Part shown: positions 37,765 through 47,940 of the stretch, piece after piece
Position numbering within the stretch: position 1 is the stretch's first letter
How the letters are laid out: each line of letters begins with the position of its first letter
Origin: Flavobacteriaceae bacterium
GTDB lineage: Bacteria > Bacteroidota > Bacteroidia > Flavobacteriales > Flavobacteriaceae
Assembly: GCA_027490305.1 (NCBI GenBank)
Contig: JAIXYI010000015.1
Location: forward strand, 51,783 to 115,782
Reading direction: 5' to 3'
DNA length: 64,000 nucleotides
Notes under the pieces: model-generated
Seen by the model: the letters and a program-made list of their open reading frames with translations, nothing else
Told to the model about the DNA's origin: nothing
The model's database searches: none
Program-made: the position numbers and the translations under genes

Positions 37765-38148
37765 ATGGCTAAAGCGAATACCAAAAAACGCAAGGTTGTA
37801 ATCGAGTCGACAGGTGAAGCACACATCAGCGCTACCTTCAACAACATCATCATCTCCCTGACCAACAAAAAAGGGGAAGTGATCGCATGGTCGTCTGCAG
37901 GTAAGATGGGCTTCCGCGGTTCTAAAAAGAACACGCCGTATGCTGCCCAAATGGCGGCTGAAGATTGCAGCAAGGTAGCTCTTGAGGCTGGACTCAAAAA
38001 AGTGAAGGTGTTTGTGAAAGGACCGGGTAACGGACGTGAGTCTGCCATCCGTTCTATCCACAACGGCGGTATCGAGGTGACAGAGATCATCGACGTAACT
38101 CCAATGCCTCACAACGGTTGTCGTCCACCGAAAAGACGTCGCGTTTAA
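37765..38148 (+). CDS. rpsK: Ribosomal protein S11
   Basis: 127 residues: [20 protein letters not shown] and the end [17 protein letters not shown]. 30S platform protein. Confidence 0.98.
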   Translation: MAKANTKKRKVVIESTGEAHISATFNNIIISLTNKKGEVIAWSSAGKMGFRGSKKNTPYAAQMAAEDCSKVALEAGLKKVKVFVKGPGNGRESAIRSIHNGGIEVTEIIDVTPMPHNGCRPPKRRRV

Positions 38149-38228
38149 TTAATAGTACTATCTGGCGGAGCCCGGTCATCGGAGGATTAGACCTGAATTC
38201 ATGATCGCCGCCCTTAATCAAATTTAAA

Positions 38229-38834
38229 ATGGCAAGATATACTGGTCCACAAACAAGAATCGCCCGTAAATTCGGCGAGGCGATCTTCGGAGACGATAAG
38301 TCGTTCGAAAAAAGAAATTACCCTCCGGGACAACACGGTCTCGCGAAAAAAAGAGGTAAGAAATCCGAATATGCCGTACAGTTGATGGAAAAGCAAAAAG
38401 CGAAGTACACGTACGGTATCCTGGAAAAACAATTCCGCGGTCTCTTCGAGAAAGCCGCTGCCAAGAAAGGCGTAACAGGCGAAGTACTGTTGCAACTTTG
38501 CGAAGCGCGTCTCGATAACGTGGTATTCCGCATGGGCATCGCACCCTCACGTCGTGCTGCCCGTCAAATCGTTTCGCACCGCCATATTACGGTAAACGGT
38601 GAGTTGGTAAACATTCCGTCTTACCACCTAAAGCCGGGCGACAAAGTAGCCGTCCGCGAAAAATCGAAGTCAGTTGAAGTGATCGTGAATTCGTTGGCAG
38701 CCTCTGCTCACGTTTACGAGTGGATCACCTGGAACAACGACCAAATGGAAGGTACCTTCGTAAGTGTACCGGCCCGTATCCAGATTCCTGAGAACATCAA
38801 GGAACAGCTGATCGTCGAATTGTATAACAAATAA
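38229..38834 (+). CDS. rpsD: Ribosomal protein S4
   Basis: 201 residues: [40 protein letters not shown] and the S4 RNA-binding domain [20 protein letters not shown]. The 80-nt gap before it has complementary ends (GGCGG near 38164 and CGCCGCC near 38207), possibly a leader structure for S4-mediated control as in other bacteria; that is inference. Confidence 0.98.
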   Translation: MARYTGPQTRIARKFGEAIFGDDKSFEKRNYPPGQHGLAKKRGKKSEYAVQLMEKQKAKYTYGILEKQFRGLFEKAAAKKGVTGEVLLQLCEARLDNVVFRMGIAPSRRAARQIVSHRHITVNGELVNIPSYHLKPGDKVAVREKSKSVEVIVNSLAASAHVYEWITWNNDQMEGTFVSVPARIQIPENIKEQLIVELYNK

Positions 38835-38851
38835 AAACTGACTGAGTCGTA

Positions 38852-39844
38852 ATGGCAATATTTAATTTTCAAAAGCCCGATAAAGTTATCATGATCGATT
38901 CAACCGATTTTGAGGGGAAATTCGAATTCCGCCCCCTTGAACCCGGTTACGGATTGACCGTTGGTAATGCCCTCCGGAGAGTACTGCTCTCTGCACTTGA
39001 GGGGTACGCAATCACCTCTGTGAGGATTGAAGGTGTCGACCACGAGTTTTCCACGATCTCCGGCGTTGTTGAGGATGTCACCGAGATCATCCTGAACCTG
39101 AAGCAAGTTCGCTTCAAGCGCCAGATCGAAGACGTCGATAACGAATCAGTTACGATCTCGCTTTCAGGAAAGGACCAGATCACGGCAGGTGATTTCCAAA
39201 AATTCATCTCCGGCTTCCAGGTACTTAACCCAGACCTCGTCATCTGCAACCTCGACAGCAAAGTCAACCTGAACCTTGAACTCACTATTGAGAAAGGTCG
39301 CGGGTATGTCTCTGCCGAAGAGAACAAAAAGCAGAACGCTGCTATCGGAACCATCGCTACCGACTCGATCTTCACCCCGGTGAAGAACGTGAAGTATGCG
39401 ATTGAGAACTTCCGTGTCGAGCAGAAGACCGACTACGAGAAACTCGTATTCGAAATCAAGACCGACGGTTCTATCGCACCGAAAGACGCGTTGACAGAGG
39501 CTGCCAAAGTACTCATCCACCACTTCATGCTCTTTTCCGATGAGCGCATCACACTCGAAGCCGATGAAATCGCGCAAACCGAGTCGTATGATGAAGAGTC
39601 GCTACACATGCGCCAGCTCCTGAAGACCAAATTGGTCGACATGGACCTGTCGGTGCGTGCACTCAACTGCCTCAAGGCAGCCGAAGTGGAGACACTGGGA
39701 GACCTGGTTTCCTTCAACAAAAATGACTTAATGAAATTCCGCAACTTCGGTAAGAAATCACTGACCGAGCTCGACGAGCTGGTTGCCAACAAGAACCTTA
39801 CGTTCGGAATGGATTTGTCAAAGTATAAGCTCGATAAAGAATAA
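38852..39844 (+). CDS. rpoA: RNA polymerase alpha subunit
   Basis: 330 residues: N-terminal dimerisation domain ([40 protein letters not shown]) and C-terminal domain ([40 protein letters not shown]). Full length. It binds UP elements and activators at promoters. Confidence 0.98.
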   Translation: MAIFNFQKPDKVIMIDSTDFEGKFEFRPLEPGYGLTVGNALRRVLLSALEGYAITSVRIEGVDHEFSTISGVVEDVTEIILNLKQVRFKRQIEDVDNESVTISLSGKDQITAGDFQKFISGFQVLNPDLVICNLDSKVNLNLELTIEKGRGYVSAEENKKQNAAIGTIATDSIFTPVKNVKYAIENFRVEQKTDYEKLVFEIKTDGSIAPKDALTEAAKVLIHHFMLFSDERITLEADEIAQTESYDEESLHMRQLLKTKLVDMDLSVRALNCLKAAEVETLGDLVSFNKNDLMKFRNFGKKSLTELDELVANKNLTFGMDLSKYKLDKE

Positions 39845-39850
39845 CTAACT

Positions 39851-39894
39851 TCTTCATATTTTGCTCTCCAGAGCGGATCGCAGCAAGATGAAGA
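39851..39894 (+). promoter_or_regulatory. Hairpin between rpoA and rplQ
   Basis: TCTTCATattTTGCT (39851-39865) pairs with AGCAAGATGAAGA (39882-39894), 12 pairs with a small bulge and a 16-nt loop. There is no T-run after it, so it is not a plain terminator. It may be an mRNA-processing or regulatory site in front of rplQ. Confidence 0.4.
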
Positions 39895-39909
39895 TTTAAA
39901 CAGAATGTC

Positions 39910-40575
39910 ATGAGACACGGAAAAAAAGTAAATCACCTTAGCAGGCAAGCGGGTCACCGCAAGTCGATGCTCGCCAACATGGCATGCTCACTTATCGAGC
40001 ACAAGCGCATCAACACTACAGTAGCGAAAGCAAAGGCGCTGAAGCAATTCGTAGAGCCGCTGATCACCAAATCAAAGGAAGACACGACACACAACCGTCG
40101 TATCGTGTTTGCCTACCTTCGTAACAAATACGCCGTAACCGAACTGTTCCGCGACGTAGCCGCCAAAGTAGGCGACCGTCCGGGTGGGTATACCCGCATC
40201 ATCAAGCTCGGGAATCGTCTGGGTGATAACGCCGATATGGCGATGATCGAACTGGTCGACTTCAACGAACTCTACAACGGAGGCAAGAAAGAGGAGAAAA
40301 AAGGCCGTAGCCGTCGTGGTGGCAAGAAGACAACTTCTACTGCCGCTCCTGCTGCTGCCCCTGCTGTAGAAGAAGCTCCAGAAGCAGTTGCTGCTCCGGT
40401 AGTAGAAGAGGCGGTAGTAGTCGAAGAAACCGTTGCAGTTGAAGAGACGCCGGTTGCTGAGGCTCCTGTTGCTGAAGAAACAGTGGTTGAGGAGGCTCCG
40501 GCTGCTGAAATCGCTCCTGAAGAAGCTCCTGAAGCTGCGGCTGAAGGCGAAGAAAAGAAAGAAGATGCAGAGTAA
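39910..40575 (+). CDS. rplQ: Ribosomal protein L17 with long Ala/Glu-rich C-terminal extension
   Basis: 221 residues; the family core is about 120 ([25 protein letters not shown]-like [40 protein letters not shown]). A short Lys/Arg linker ([15 protein letters not shown]) precedes about 85 residues built of Ala, Glu, Val and Pro in repeats such as VEEAPEA and [10 protein letters not shown]. Such acidic tails on L17 are common in Bacteroidota. Last gene of the super-operon, with a terminator just after. Confidence 0.96.
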   Translation: MRHGKKVNHLSRQAGHRKSMLANMACSLIEHKRINTTVAKAKALKQFVEPLITKSKEDTTHNRRIVFAYLRNKYAVTELFRDVAAKVGDRPGGYTRIIKLGNRLGDNADMAMIELVDFNELYNGGKKEEKKGRSRRGGKKTTSTAAPAAAPAVEEAPEAVAAPVVEEAVVVEETVAVEETPVAEAPVAEETVVEEAPAAEIAPEEAPEAAAEGEEKKEDAE

Positions 40576-40595
40576 TCAACATCTGATTCCATAAA

Positions 40596-40630
40596 GAAAA
40601 GGCTGTCCGTCATGGACGGCCTTTTTTTTA
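40596..40630 (+). terminator. Terminator of the ribosomal super-operon
   Basis: GGCTGTCC pairs with GGACGGCC (one G-U) around a short loop, flanked by AAA/TTT pairs and an 8-nt T-run. It directly follows rplQ. Confidence 0.92.
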
Positions 40631-40670
40631 TTTGGGCAGCATCGCGTTTCGGTTCCATAGGGCTTTGTGT

Positions 40671-40803
40671 GCCGGCTGTCCGCTTTAGCTTTCGCTCCGG
40701 GACACCGGTTTTGCAGCACCGCTTCCCGGCTTCTTTGGTCGCCGTCAGCGGTGGCAAAACCAAGTGCCCGGCCCAAAAGGCTGCCGCTGCCATCCGGGCT
40801 GCG
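40671..40803 (+). repeat. GC-rich dispersed repeat, copy B
   Basis: Begins CCGGCTGTCCGCTTTAGC and ends AAAAGGCTGCCGCT..CATCCGGGCT. Central arms CGGTTTTGCAGCACCGC and GCGGTGGCAAAACC can pair. The gap 40576-40980 (405 nt) contains no gene: terminator, this repeat, the carA promoter and a degenerate minisatellite. Confidence 0.85.
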
Positions 40804-40829
40804 ACCGACCCTCTGTTCCAGAAAACGTT

Positions 40830-40859
40830 TTTGGGAAAAGGCGAAATGAACTACCTTTG
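40830..40859 (+). promoter_or_regulatory. Promoter of carA
   Basis: TTTG at 40830-40833, 18 nt, TACCTTTG at 40852-40859. The leader of about 115 nt includes the minisatellite at 40926-40979. Confidence 0.72.
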
Positions 40860-40925
40860 CAGCGTTTAGTAGGCAAGGGTATAGGCGACATCTCGACACA
40901 CAGATTAACAGTTAAAATCCGATTT

Positions 40926-40979
40926 TCACTAACTACCAACCACTGACCACTAACTACCGACTACTAACTACACAACTAC
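40926..40979 (+). repeat. Degenerate minisatellite in the carA leader
   Basis: A run of CTAACTACC/ACTGACC/CGACTACTA-like words (period about 7-10) ending directly at the carA ATG, so the start codon is preceded by ACACAACTACC. Similar text occurs at 58803-58857. Confidence 0.65.
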
Positions 40980-40980
40980 C

Positions 40981-42099
40981 ATGAAATACAACACACGTCC
41001 AACCGCCCTTCTGCTGCTCGCCGACGGGACGGTCTTTTACGGAAAATCCATCGGGATTTCCGGCACTACTTTCGGCGAGGTCTGTTTCAATACCGGCATG
41101 ACCGGCTATCAGGAAATCTTCACCGATCCGTCGTATTTCGGCCAGATTATGGTCGCTACGAACGCCCATATCGGCAACTACGGTGTCAATAGCGAAGAAG
41201 TGGAAGCCGACCGCGTGATGATCTCCGGACTCGTCTGCAAAAACTTCAGTTTCAACTATTCCCGCGACAGAGCCTACGGAAGCCTTGAGGCGTATTTTGA
41301 AAAACAACAACTGGTCTGTATTTCCGATGTGGATACCCGCGCACTCGTGAGCTACATCCGCGACCACGGCGCCCAGAACGCCGCTATCTCTACCGACGGC
41401 ACACCGCTTGAGGAATTGAAAAAACAGCTCGCGGCCGTGCCAGATATGGAAGGCCTTGAACTCGCCTCGAAGGTATCTACAACCGAGCCTTATTTTGTAG
41501 GCGAGGAGAACGCTCCTTATCGCATATCCGCGCTCGATCTCGGTATCAAAAAGAACATTCTACGCAACCTCGCCAAAAGAGGGTGCTATATCAAAGTGTT
41601 CCCTTACAATGCCACATACGAAGAGATGAAGGCATTTGAACCTCATGGTTATTTCCTTTCAAACGGCCCCGGTGATCCCGATCCGCTTATTGCGGCTCAG
41701 GAAGTGGCCCGCGAAATCCTCAAACACAACGACCCGCTGTTCGGCATTTGCCTCGGTCACCAAGTCATCGCTTTGGCCAATGGCATTCCGACCTATAAAA
41801 TGTTCAATGGGCATCGCGGCATCAACCATCCCGTCAAGAACCTGCTTACCGGAGAAGGCGAAATTACCTCACAGAACCACGGATTCGCGGTCAGCAAGAA
41901 AGAGCTGCTCGAACATCCCGATTTCGAGATCACGCACCTACACATCAATGACGAAACAGTTGCCGGTATGCGCATGAAGTCGAAGAACTGTTTTTCGGTG
42001 CAGTATCACCCTGAGGCCAGTCCGGGTCCGCATGATGCCACTTATCTTTTCGATCAGTTCATCGAGAACATCAATAAAAACGAAAAAGCCGCTATATAA
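40981..42099 (+). CDS. carA: Carbamoyl-phosphate synthase small subunit
   Basis: A 372-residue glutaminase subunit that feeds ammonia to CarB for arginine and pyrimidine synthesis. N-terminal CarA domain (LLLADGTVFYGKSIGISGTT, TGMTGYQEIFTDPSYFGQ) and class I glutamine amidotransferase domain: LSNGPGDPDP, nucleophile Cys in FGICLGHQVIAL, and His/Glu in QYHPEASPGPHDATYLFDQF. carB is not adjacent. The terminator hairpin overlaps the last codons. Confidence 0.97.
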   Translation: MKYNTRPTALLLLADGTVFYGKSIGISGTTFGEVCFNTGMTGYQEIFTDPSYFGQIMVATNAHIGNYGVNSEEVEADRVMISGLVCKNFSFNYSRDRAYGSLEAYFEKQQLVCISDVDTRALVSYIRDHGAQNAAISTDGTPLEELKKQLAAVPDMEGLELASKVSTTEPYFVGEENAPYRISALDLGIKKNILRNLAKRGCYIKVFPYNATYEEMKAFEPHGYFLSNGPGDPDPLIAAQEVAREILKHNDPLFGICLGHQVIALANGIPTYKMFNGHRGINHPVKNLLTGEGEITSQNHGFAVSKKELLEHPDFEITHLHINDETVAGMRMKSKNCFSVQYHPEASPGPHDATYLFDQFIENINKNEKAAI

Positions 42100-42110
42100 G
42101 CGGCTTTTTC
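42082..42110. terminator. Bidirectional terminator overlapping the carA stop
   Basis: GAAAAAGCCGCT (42082-42093) pairs with AGCGGCTTTTTC (42099-42110), a 12-bp stem with A-run before and T-run after. The carA TAA lies in the loop, so the last codons of carA form the 5' arm. It can also stop the small regulator gene coming from the minus strand. Confidence 0.9.
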
Positions 42111-42128
42111 TCAACATGGATATAGTGT

Positions 42129-42365
42129 TTAGGCAGTTTGTTTCCGGCGGTCGCGTTCCGATTGGAGGTACATCCCCAGTACGTTGGAGGGGTCAACCTT
42201 CAGTACTTCTGCGATCCGGTCGAAAAGTTCAATCGAAAGCGGCTTGATTCCCTCTTCGATTCCTGTATAATCGTTGACGGAAATACCCAACGCTTCAGCG
42301 AGTTGAATCTCCGTAACATGTCGGTCGGCGCGTACCGTGCGTAGTAAGTCAGACAATGAACTCAT
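42129..42365 (-). CDS. Small XRE-family HTH transcriptional regulator
   Basis: 78 residues from ATG 42365 (MSSLSDLLRTVRADRH); the ATG at 42425 would add an unconserved leader. Most of the protein is a Cro/CI-type helix-turn-helix (QLAEALGISVNDYTGIEEGI, LFDRIAEVLKVDPSNVLG). Compact single-domain XRE proteins of this kind are common in Flavobacteriaceae; the target is unknown. It faces carA and is divergent from eno. Confidence 0.82.
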   Translation of the reverse strand: MSSLSDLLRTVRADRHVTEIQLAEALGISVNDYTGIEEGIKPLSIELFDRIAEVLKVDPSNVLGMYLQSERDRRKQTA

Positions 42366-42544
42366 GGGGTTTACTATTGGTTTTCGTACGACAAGAGTAA
42401 AACAAAAAAGGCGGTTACACATCATCCAAAACCGACTTTGGGTGAATTCGGTCGGTTTTGTGGCGTATCCTGCACTAAATCGTTTGAGTTTATAACTTTT
42501 TTGGGATTAGTCAATTAGCGCTTTTCCGACAGGCCCAAATTTCT

Positions 42545-42552
42545 TACTTTCG
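42545..42552 (+). promoter_or_regulatory. -7 element of the eno promoter
   Basis: TACTTTCG (one mismatch to TAnnTTTG) with TTTT 19 nt upstream at 42522-42525. A leader of about 35 nt to the eno ATG. Confidence 0.4.
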
Positions 42553-42582
42553 GGAAAAATTGAGCCAAATACTAACAAATAA

Positions 42583-43884
<1,302 letters not shown>

Positions 43885-43909
43885 TCCTACAATTTTACGA
43901 TTTCATAAT

Positions 43910-43940
43910 AACGCTCCGTCATCTGGCGGAGCGTTTTCTT
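43910..43940 (+). terminator. Terminator of eno
   Basis: AACGCTCCG (43910-43918) pairs with CGGAGCGTT (43927-43935), 8-nt loop, followed by TTCTTT. Confidence 0.88.
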
Positions 43941-43948
43941 TATATTTG
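43941..43948 (+). promoter_or_regulatory. -7 element before the T9SS protein gene
   Basis: TATATTTG directly after the eno terminator, about 20 nt before the ATG at 43968. No TTTG at the -33 position. Confidence 0.5.
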
Positions 43949-43967
43949 AAATTCAAAAAGTTGTGTC

Positions 43968-46337
43968 ATGAATAGACTATTACTCTTTTTCGTTTTGTTA
44001 GCTGTCGGTGTAAAGGCGCAGATTGTCAACATACCAGATCCTGTCTTTAAGGCATATCTTCTTACAAATTTCGACACCAACTCCGATGGTGAATTGCAGC
44101 AATCGGAAGCGAATGCTATATCGACTATCAATGCCAATAACTTGGCTATATCCGACCTGACCGGAATTGACCAAATGCCATATTTGGGACAATTGAGCGT
44201 AACGCACGCTAACCTTACTTCGGTCTATATCCACGATAAATATTGTGATGTAAACGTGTCCTATAACCCAAATTTGGTGAGTTTGACGCTCGAGAATATG
44301 CAGATGTCTATACTTGATTTTTCTCACACCCCGATGTCACAATTATCGTTTCTCGGCAATGTATCGATAGTCCAAATATTTGCGGATTACATTAGCGGTT
44401 CTGGGCTGCCTTTAGACCTCCATACCGTACAGAATTTAATTATGCTGTCCGCTAATTGGTCAAATGTGATCTCGGTGAATATAAGTGGGCGAAACATATT
44501 ACAATTTAATGTATACAGCAGTGCACTCCTTTCATCGGTCGATATGACTAATGCGGTCTGTAACGGTACGTCGTTTATAAATTGCCCCCAGTTAACGACG
44601 TTAGTTGCCACTGGCGCATCAATAGGTTCGTTAAGTTTTTCTGTCACCGGATTGACATCACTGGATCTGTCAACGATGACGTCATTGAAATACCTAATTA
44701 TAGAATCAACTCCGCTAACCTCCCTGAACTTGCAAAATTGTACAAATCTTGAGGAAATCACTCTTTATTCACCCATACTTGAAGTGCTTGACCTTTCGGA
44801 TTGTTATAAGATGGAGTACGTACATGCCGGACAGTCCGTTAAAAAAATCTATGCAAAGAACGGAGCTGATGAGGATTTCAGTGGATTGAACCCCTCTTTA
44901 ATGGAACTGATGTGTGTCGACCCATTTCAATTGGCTGATTTTTTTCCCGTTCAAGTGTGGGACGATGTTCTTACACCCTATTGTTCGCTTCTGCCCGGAG
45001 GGAACTTCAACACCGTTACCGGTTCGGTCACTTTCGACTTGGATGCAGACGGATGTGATCCGGCAGATCCCAGTCAGCCGCTGAACGCCATTACGCTAAC
45101 AGCGGGAACGAATCAATATGTTGCCTTCACATTACCCAATGGTACTTTTTCTGGGTATTTCCCGGGGAATGCAAATTTTGCCGCACAGTATTATTTGGAA
45201 AATCCCGGTTATTTCACGGTTACTCCGCCTTTTCAGCAAATCAGCCTGTCAGGTAGTACCACCGTGGGAAACCTTGATTTCTGCGTTTCCCCCAATGGCA
45301 TCCATCATGATCTTGAGGTTTTAATCGCTCCACAGTCGGTAGCCCGGCCCGGATTTGATGTTTCGTACACAATAACCTATCGTAACAAAGGCAACCAGGT
45401 AGAATCCGGACAGGTGGCGCTGCAATTCAATGACAACTGGCTAGATTTCGTAACTGCTTCCGTCAGCCCTTCAAATACCGCAACGGGATTGTTAGGTTGG
45501 ACTTTCACCGGACTGCTTCCCTTTGAAACCCGCACGGTAACCGTTACCTTCCATGCTAATAGTCCTACCGCAACGCCACCTTTAAATATCGGTGATATTC
45601 TGGTTTTTGATACCGCTGTATCGGGTATTGGAACCGACGACACAGCCAACGATAATGCCTTTCATTTCACGCACACGGTAGTCGGGTCTTGGGATCCTAA
45701 CGATATTAATTGTCTCGAGGGCACGATCGTGAATACATCACTTATCGGTGGCTATCTCCATTACACGGTCAACTTTGAGAATACAGGGAATTATCTGGCG
45801 GAGAACGTAGTTATAAATGAACTTCTGGATACTTCCAAATTCGACCTCGCCAGTTTTCAGGTGTTGAACTCATCACATCCAATCCGGGTACAAAGATCGA
45901 ATAATATGGTTGAGTTTTTTTTCGAGGATATCAATTTGGCGCCACAAGGACGAGGCCAGGTAACCTATAAGATCAAGACAAAAAGTAGTTTAATAACCGG
46001 ATCCCAAGTGGAGCAGTCGGCTAAAATTTTCTTCGATTATAACCCTTTCATCCAAACCAATACCGCCACGACAACGTTCCAACAACTCAGCACCACGACG
46101 CCTTCACAGGAATCGTTTGCCTTATGGCCTAACCCCGCCTCGGATGTCGTAACAATTTCAGGTGCCTCCGAAATCGAAAGTATCGCTGTTCTCAACTTGT
46201 TAGGGCAGGAGGTATACAAACAGGAAGGTAACGGACGTGGTACGCAGGTGAACATCTCGTCACTTCCTTCTGGTAATTACCTTGTGCGGGTAAAAGCGGC
46301 AGGAGGGGAGCAGTTGCTGAAATTGGTGAAGAAGTAG
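43968..46337 (+). CDS. T9SS-secreted surface protein with LRR-like region and DUF7619-like domain
   Basis: 789 residues. Signal peptide ending VGVKAQ; an EF-hand-like loop FDTNSDGELQQSEA (about 36-49), normally a calcium site; a region of about 270 residues with spaced leucines (LTSLDLSTMTSLKYL, LTSLNLQNCTNLEEI) like irregular leucine-rich repeats; beta-sandwich domains including SYTITYRNKGNQVESG; then DPNDINCLEGTIV and YTVNFENTGNYLAENVVIN, as in DUF7619-type proteins. The end is a type A T9SS sorting domain (FALWPNPASDVVTIS, LPSGNYLVRVKAAGG, KLVKK). Likely an adhesin or other cell-surface protein; no enzyme motif seen. Confidence 0.85.
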   Translation: MNRLLLFFVLLAVGVKAQIVNIPDPVFKAYLLTNFDTNSDGELQQSEANAISTINANNLAISDLTGIDQMPYLGQLSVTHANLTSVYIHDKYCDVNVSYNPNLVSLTLENMQMSILDFSHTPMSQLSFLGNVSIVQIFADYISGSGLPLDLHTVQNLIMLSANWSNVISVNISGRNILQFNVYSSALLSSVDMTNAVCNGTSFINCPQLTTLVATGASIGSLSFSVTGLTSLDLSTMTSLKYLIIESTPLTSLNLQNCTNLEEITLYSPILEVLDLSDCYKMEYVHAGQSVKKIYAKNGADEDFSGLNPSLMELMCVDPFQLADFFPVQVWDDVLTPYCSLLPGGNFNTVTGSVTFDLDADGCDPADPSQPLNAITLTAGTNQYVAFTLPNGTFSGYFPGNANFAAQYYLENPGYFTVTPPFQQISLSGSTTVGNLDFCVSPNGIHHDLEVLIAPQSVARPGFDVSYTITYRNKGNQVESGQVALQFNDNWLDFVTASVSPSNTATGLLGWTFTGLLPFETRTVTVTFHANSPTATPPLNIGDILVFDTAVSGIGTDDTANDNAFHFTHTVVGSWDPNDINCLEGTIVNTSLIGGYLHYTVNFENTGNYLAENVVINELLDTSKFDLASFQVLNSSHPIRVQRSNNMVEFFFEDINLAPQGRGQVTYKIKTKSSLITGSQVEQSAKIFFDYNPFIQTNTATTTFQQLSTTTPSQESFALWPNPASDVVTISGASEIESIAVLNLLGQEVYKQEGNGRGTQVNISSLPSGNYLVRVKAAGGEQLLKLVKK

Positions 46338-46470
46338 GTGTAACCCGGTAAAGTGGGCCTTTGACCGATTCGGACGGGCGGTTTCCGTTACTTCTTGCGA
46401 AATCGTTTGAAAAAAGGAAGAATTAACGTTTTTCTTGCATTTGCCGATTTTATTTTAGGGCAAAAAGCGC

Positions 46471-46496
46471 TACGTTTGTAAGGTTCTTTACAAACG
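46471..46496 (+). promoter_or_regulatory. gltA -7 element overlapped by a 9-bp palindrome
   Basis: TACGTTTG (46471-46478) fits the -7 consensus, with TTTT 19 nt upstream. CGTTTGTAA (46473-46481) is exactly repeated in inverse at 46488-46496 (TTACAAACG) with a 6-nt spacer. The palindrome thus overlaps the promoter and start region and may be an operator or a 5' hairpin. Confidence 0.6.
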
Positions 46497-46518
46497 ACTT
46501 TAGTACCCATTTTACATC

Positions 46519-47802
46519 ATGTCAAAAACAGCTATATTGGAACTTGATGGCACTAAGTACGAATTTCCGGTTTTGGTCGGAAGCGAAAACGAAGTAGCCA
46601 TCGACATCAACAAACTACGTGACCTGACAGGCGCGATTACGCTCGATCCGGGTTACAAAAACTCGGGATCCTGTAAGAGCGATATCACCTTCCTCGACGG
46701 AGAAGAAGGCATCCTGCGCTACCGCGGCTACGCCATCGAAGACCTCGCCGAAAGAGCCAATTTCCTTGAAGTTTCGTATCTGGTCATCTTTGGAGAATTG
46801 CCTACCAAAGCCCAACTCGAACAGTTCGAGAACGACATCCGTAAATACTCCCTCGTCAACGAGGAAATGAAAAATATCATCGACGGGTTCCCGAAAACCG
46901 CACACCCCATGGGCGTGTTGTCGTCGCTGACAAGTGCCCTCACGGCCTTCAACCCTAAAGTCGTAAACGTCGAGAACGATAAGGAAATGTATGAAGCCAT
47001 CGTCAAAACCATGGGGAAATTCCTAGTGCTGGCCACCTGGACGTTCCGAAAGGCGATGGGCTATCCGCTCAATTATTACGACAACACCAAAGGGTATGTC
47101 GAGAATTTCATGCGCCTGATGTTCGAATTGCCGACCGGGCCGTATAAGGCAAATCCGGTGGTGATTGACGCACTCGATAAACTCTTCATCCTCCATGCCG
47201 ACCACGAGCAAAACTGCTCAACGTCAACCGTTCGCATGGTAGGCTCGTCACATGCTGGTCTTTTTGCCTCGATCTCGGCGGGTGTTTCCGCACTTTGGGG
47301 TCCGCTGCACGGTGGCGCCAACCAGGCGGTTCTCGAAATGCTCGAAGAAATCAACAAAGACGGTGGCGATACTGAGAAATTCCTCGCAAAAGCCAAAGAC
47401 AAAAACGATCCGTTCCGCCTGATGGGCTTCGGTCACCGTGTCTACAAAAACTTCGATCCACGTGCCAAAATCATCAAGAAGGCGGCCGACGAAGTATTGG
47501 AGAACCTTGGGGTAGACGATCCCGTACTCGACATCGCCAAGAAACTCGAAATAGCGGCGCTGAATGACGATTACTTCAAGTCACGAAACCTCTATCCAAA
47601 CGTCGATTTCTATTCCGGTATCATCTACCGCGCGCTCGGTATCCCAACCGATATGTTTACGGTGATGTTCGCCATCGGCCGTCTCCCGGGCTGGATCGCA
47701 CAGTGGAAGGAAATGCGCCTCAACAAAGAACCAATCGGCCGTCCGCGCCAGATTTACACCGGATATCCATTGCGCCCGTTCGTAGAAACGGACAAACGCT
47801 GA
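46519..47802 (+). CDS. gltA: Citrate synthase
   Basis: A 427-residue type II (hexameric) citrate synthase; condenses acetyl-CoA with oxaloacetate. Seen: ITFLDGEEGILRYRGYAIED, HADHEQNCSTSTVRMVGSSH, LWGPLHGGANQAVLEMLEEI, catalytic MGFGHRVYKNFDPRA, and the C-terminal RPRQIYTGYPLRPFV. Single-gene unit with its own promoter and terminator. Confidence 0.98.
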   Translation: MSKTAILELDGTKYEFPVLVGSENEVAIDINKLRDLTGAITLDPGYKNSGSCKSDITFLDGEEGILRYRGYAIEDLAERANFLEVSYLVIFGELPTKAQLEQFENDIRKYSLVNEEMKNIIDGFPKTAHPMGVLSSLTSALTAFNPKVVNVENDKEMYEAIVKTMGKFLVLATWTFRKAMGYPLNYYDNTKGYVENFMRLMFELPTGPYKANPVVIDALDKLFILHADHEQNCSTSTVRMVGSSHAGLFASISAGVSALWGPLHGGANQAVLEMLEEINKDGGDTEKFLAKAKDKNDPFRLMGFGHRVYKNFDPRAKIIKKAADEVLENLGVDDPVLDIAKKLEIAALNDDYFKSRNLYPNVDFYSGIIYRALGIPTDMFTVMFAIGRLPGWIAQWKEMRLNKEPIGRPRQIYTGYPLRPFVETDKR

Positions 47803-47820
47803 TGATACACTAATATAGGA

Positions 47821-47849
47821 AACACCTCTTCGGGGGTGTTTTTTTTTTA
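47821..47849 (+). terminator. Terminator of gltA
   Basis: AACACCTC and GGGGTGTT close a TTCG tetraloop, followed by a T-run of about 8. Confidence 0.92.
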
Positions 47850-47940
47850 CTAGTCGCTCAATGCGTGGAGTTTACCTCATTTTTTTGTGCAGCGTTAAAT
47901 GAAGTGCGTTCTTCGGCCTGTAACCAAAAAATACAGCGCC

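Noticed and set aside
37246..38112. 288-codon open frame on the minus strand over rpmJ, rpsM and rpsK
   Set aside because: An antisense shadow of strongly conserved ribosomal genes; codon bias on the plus strand creates long reverse frames here.
40272..40793. 173-codon minus-strand frame opposite rplQ
   Set aside because: Ser/Ala/Thr-rich mirror of the L17 Ala/Glu tail plus terminator and repeat B; not a real protein.
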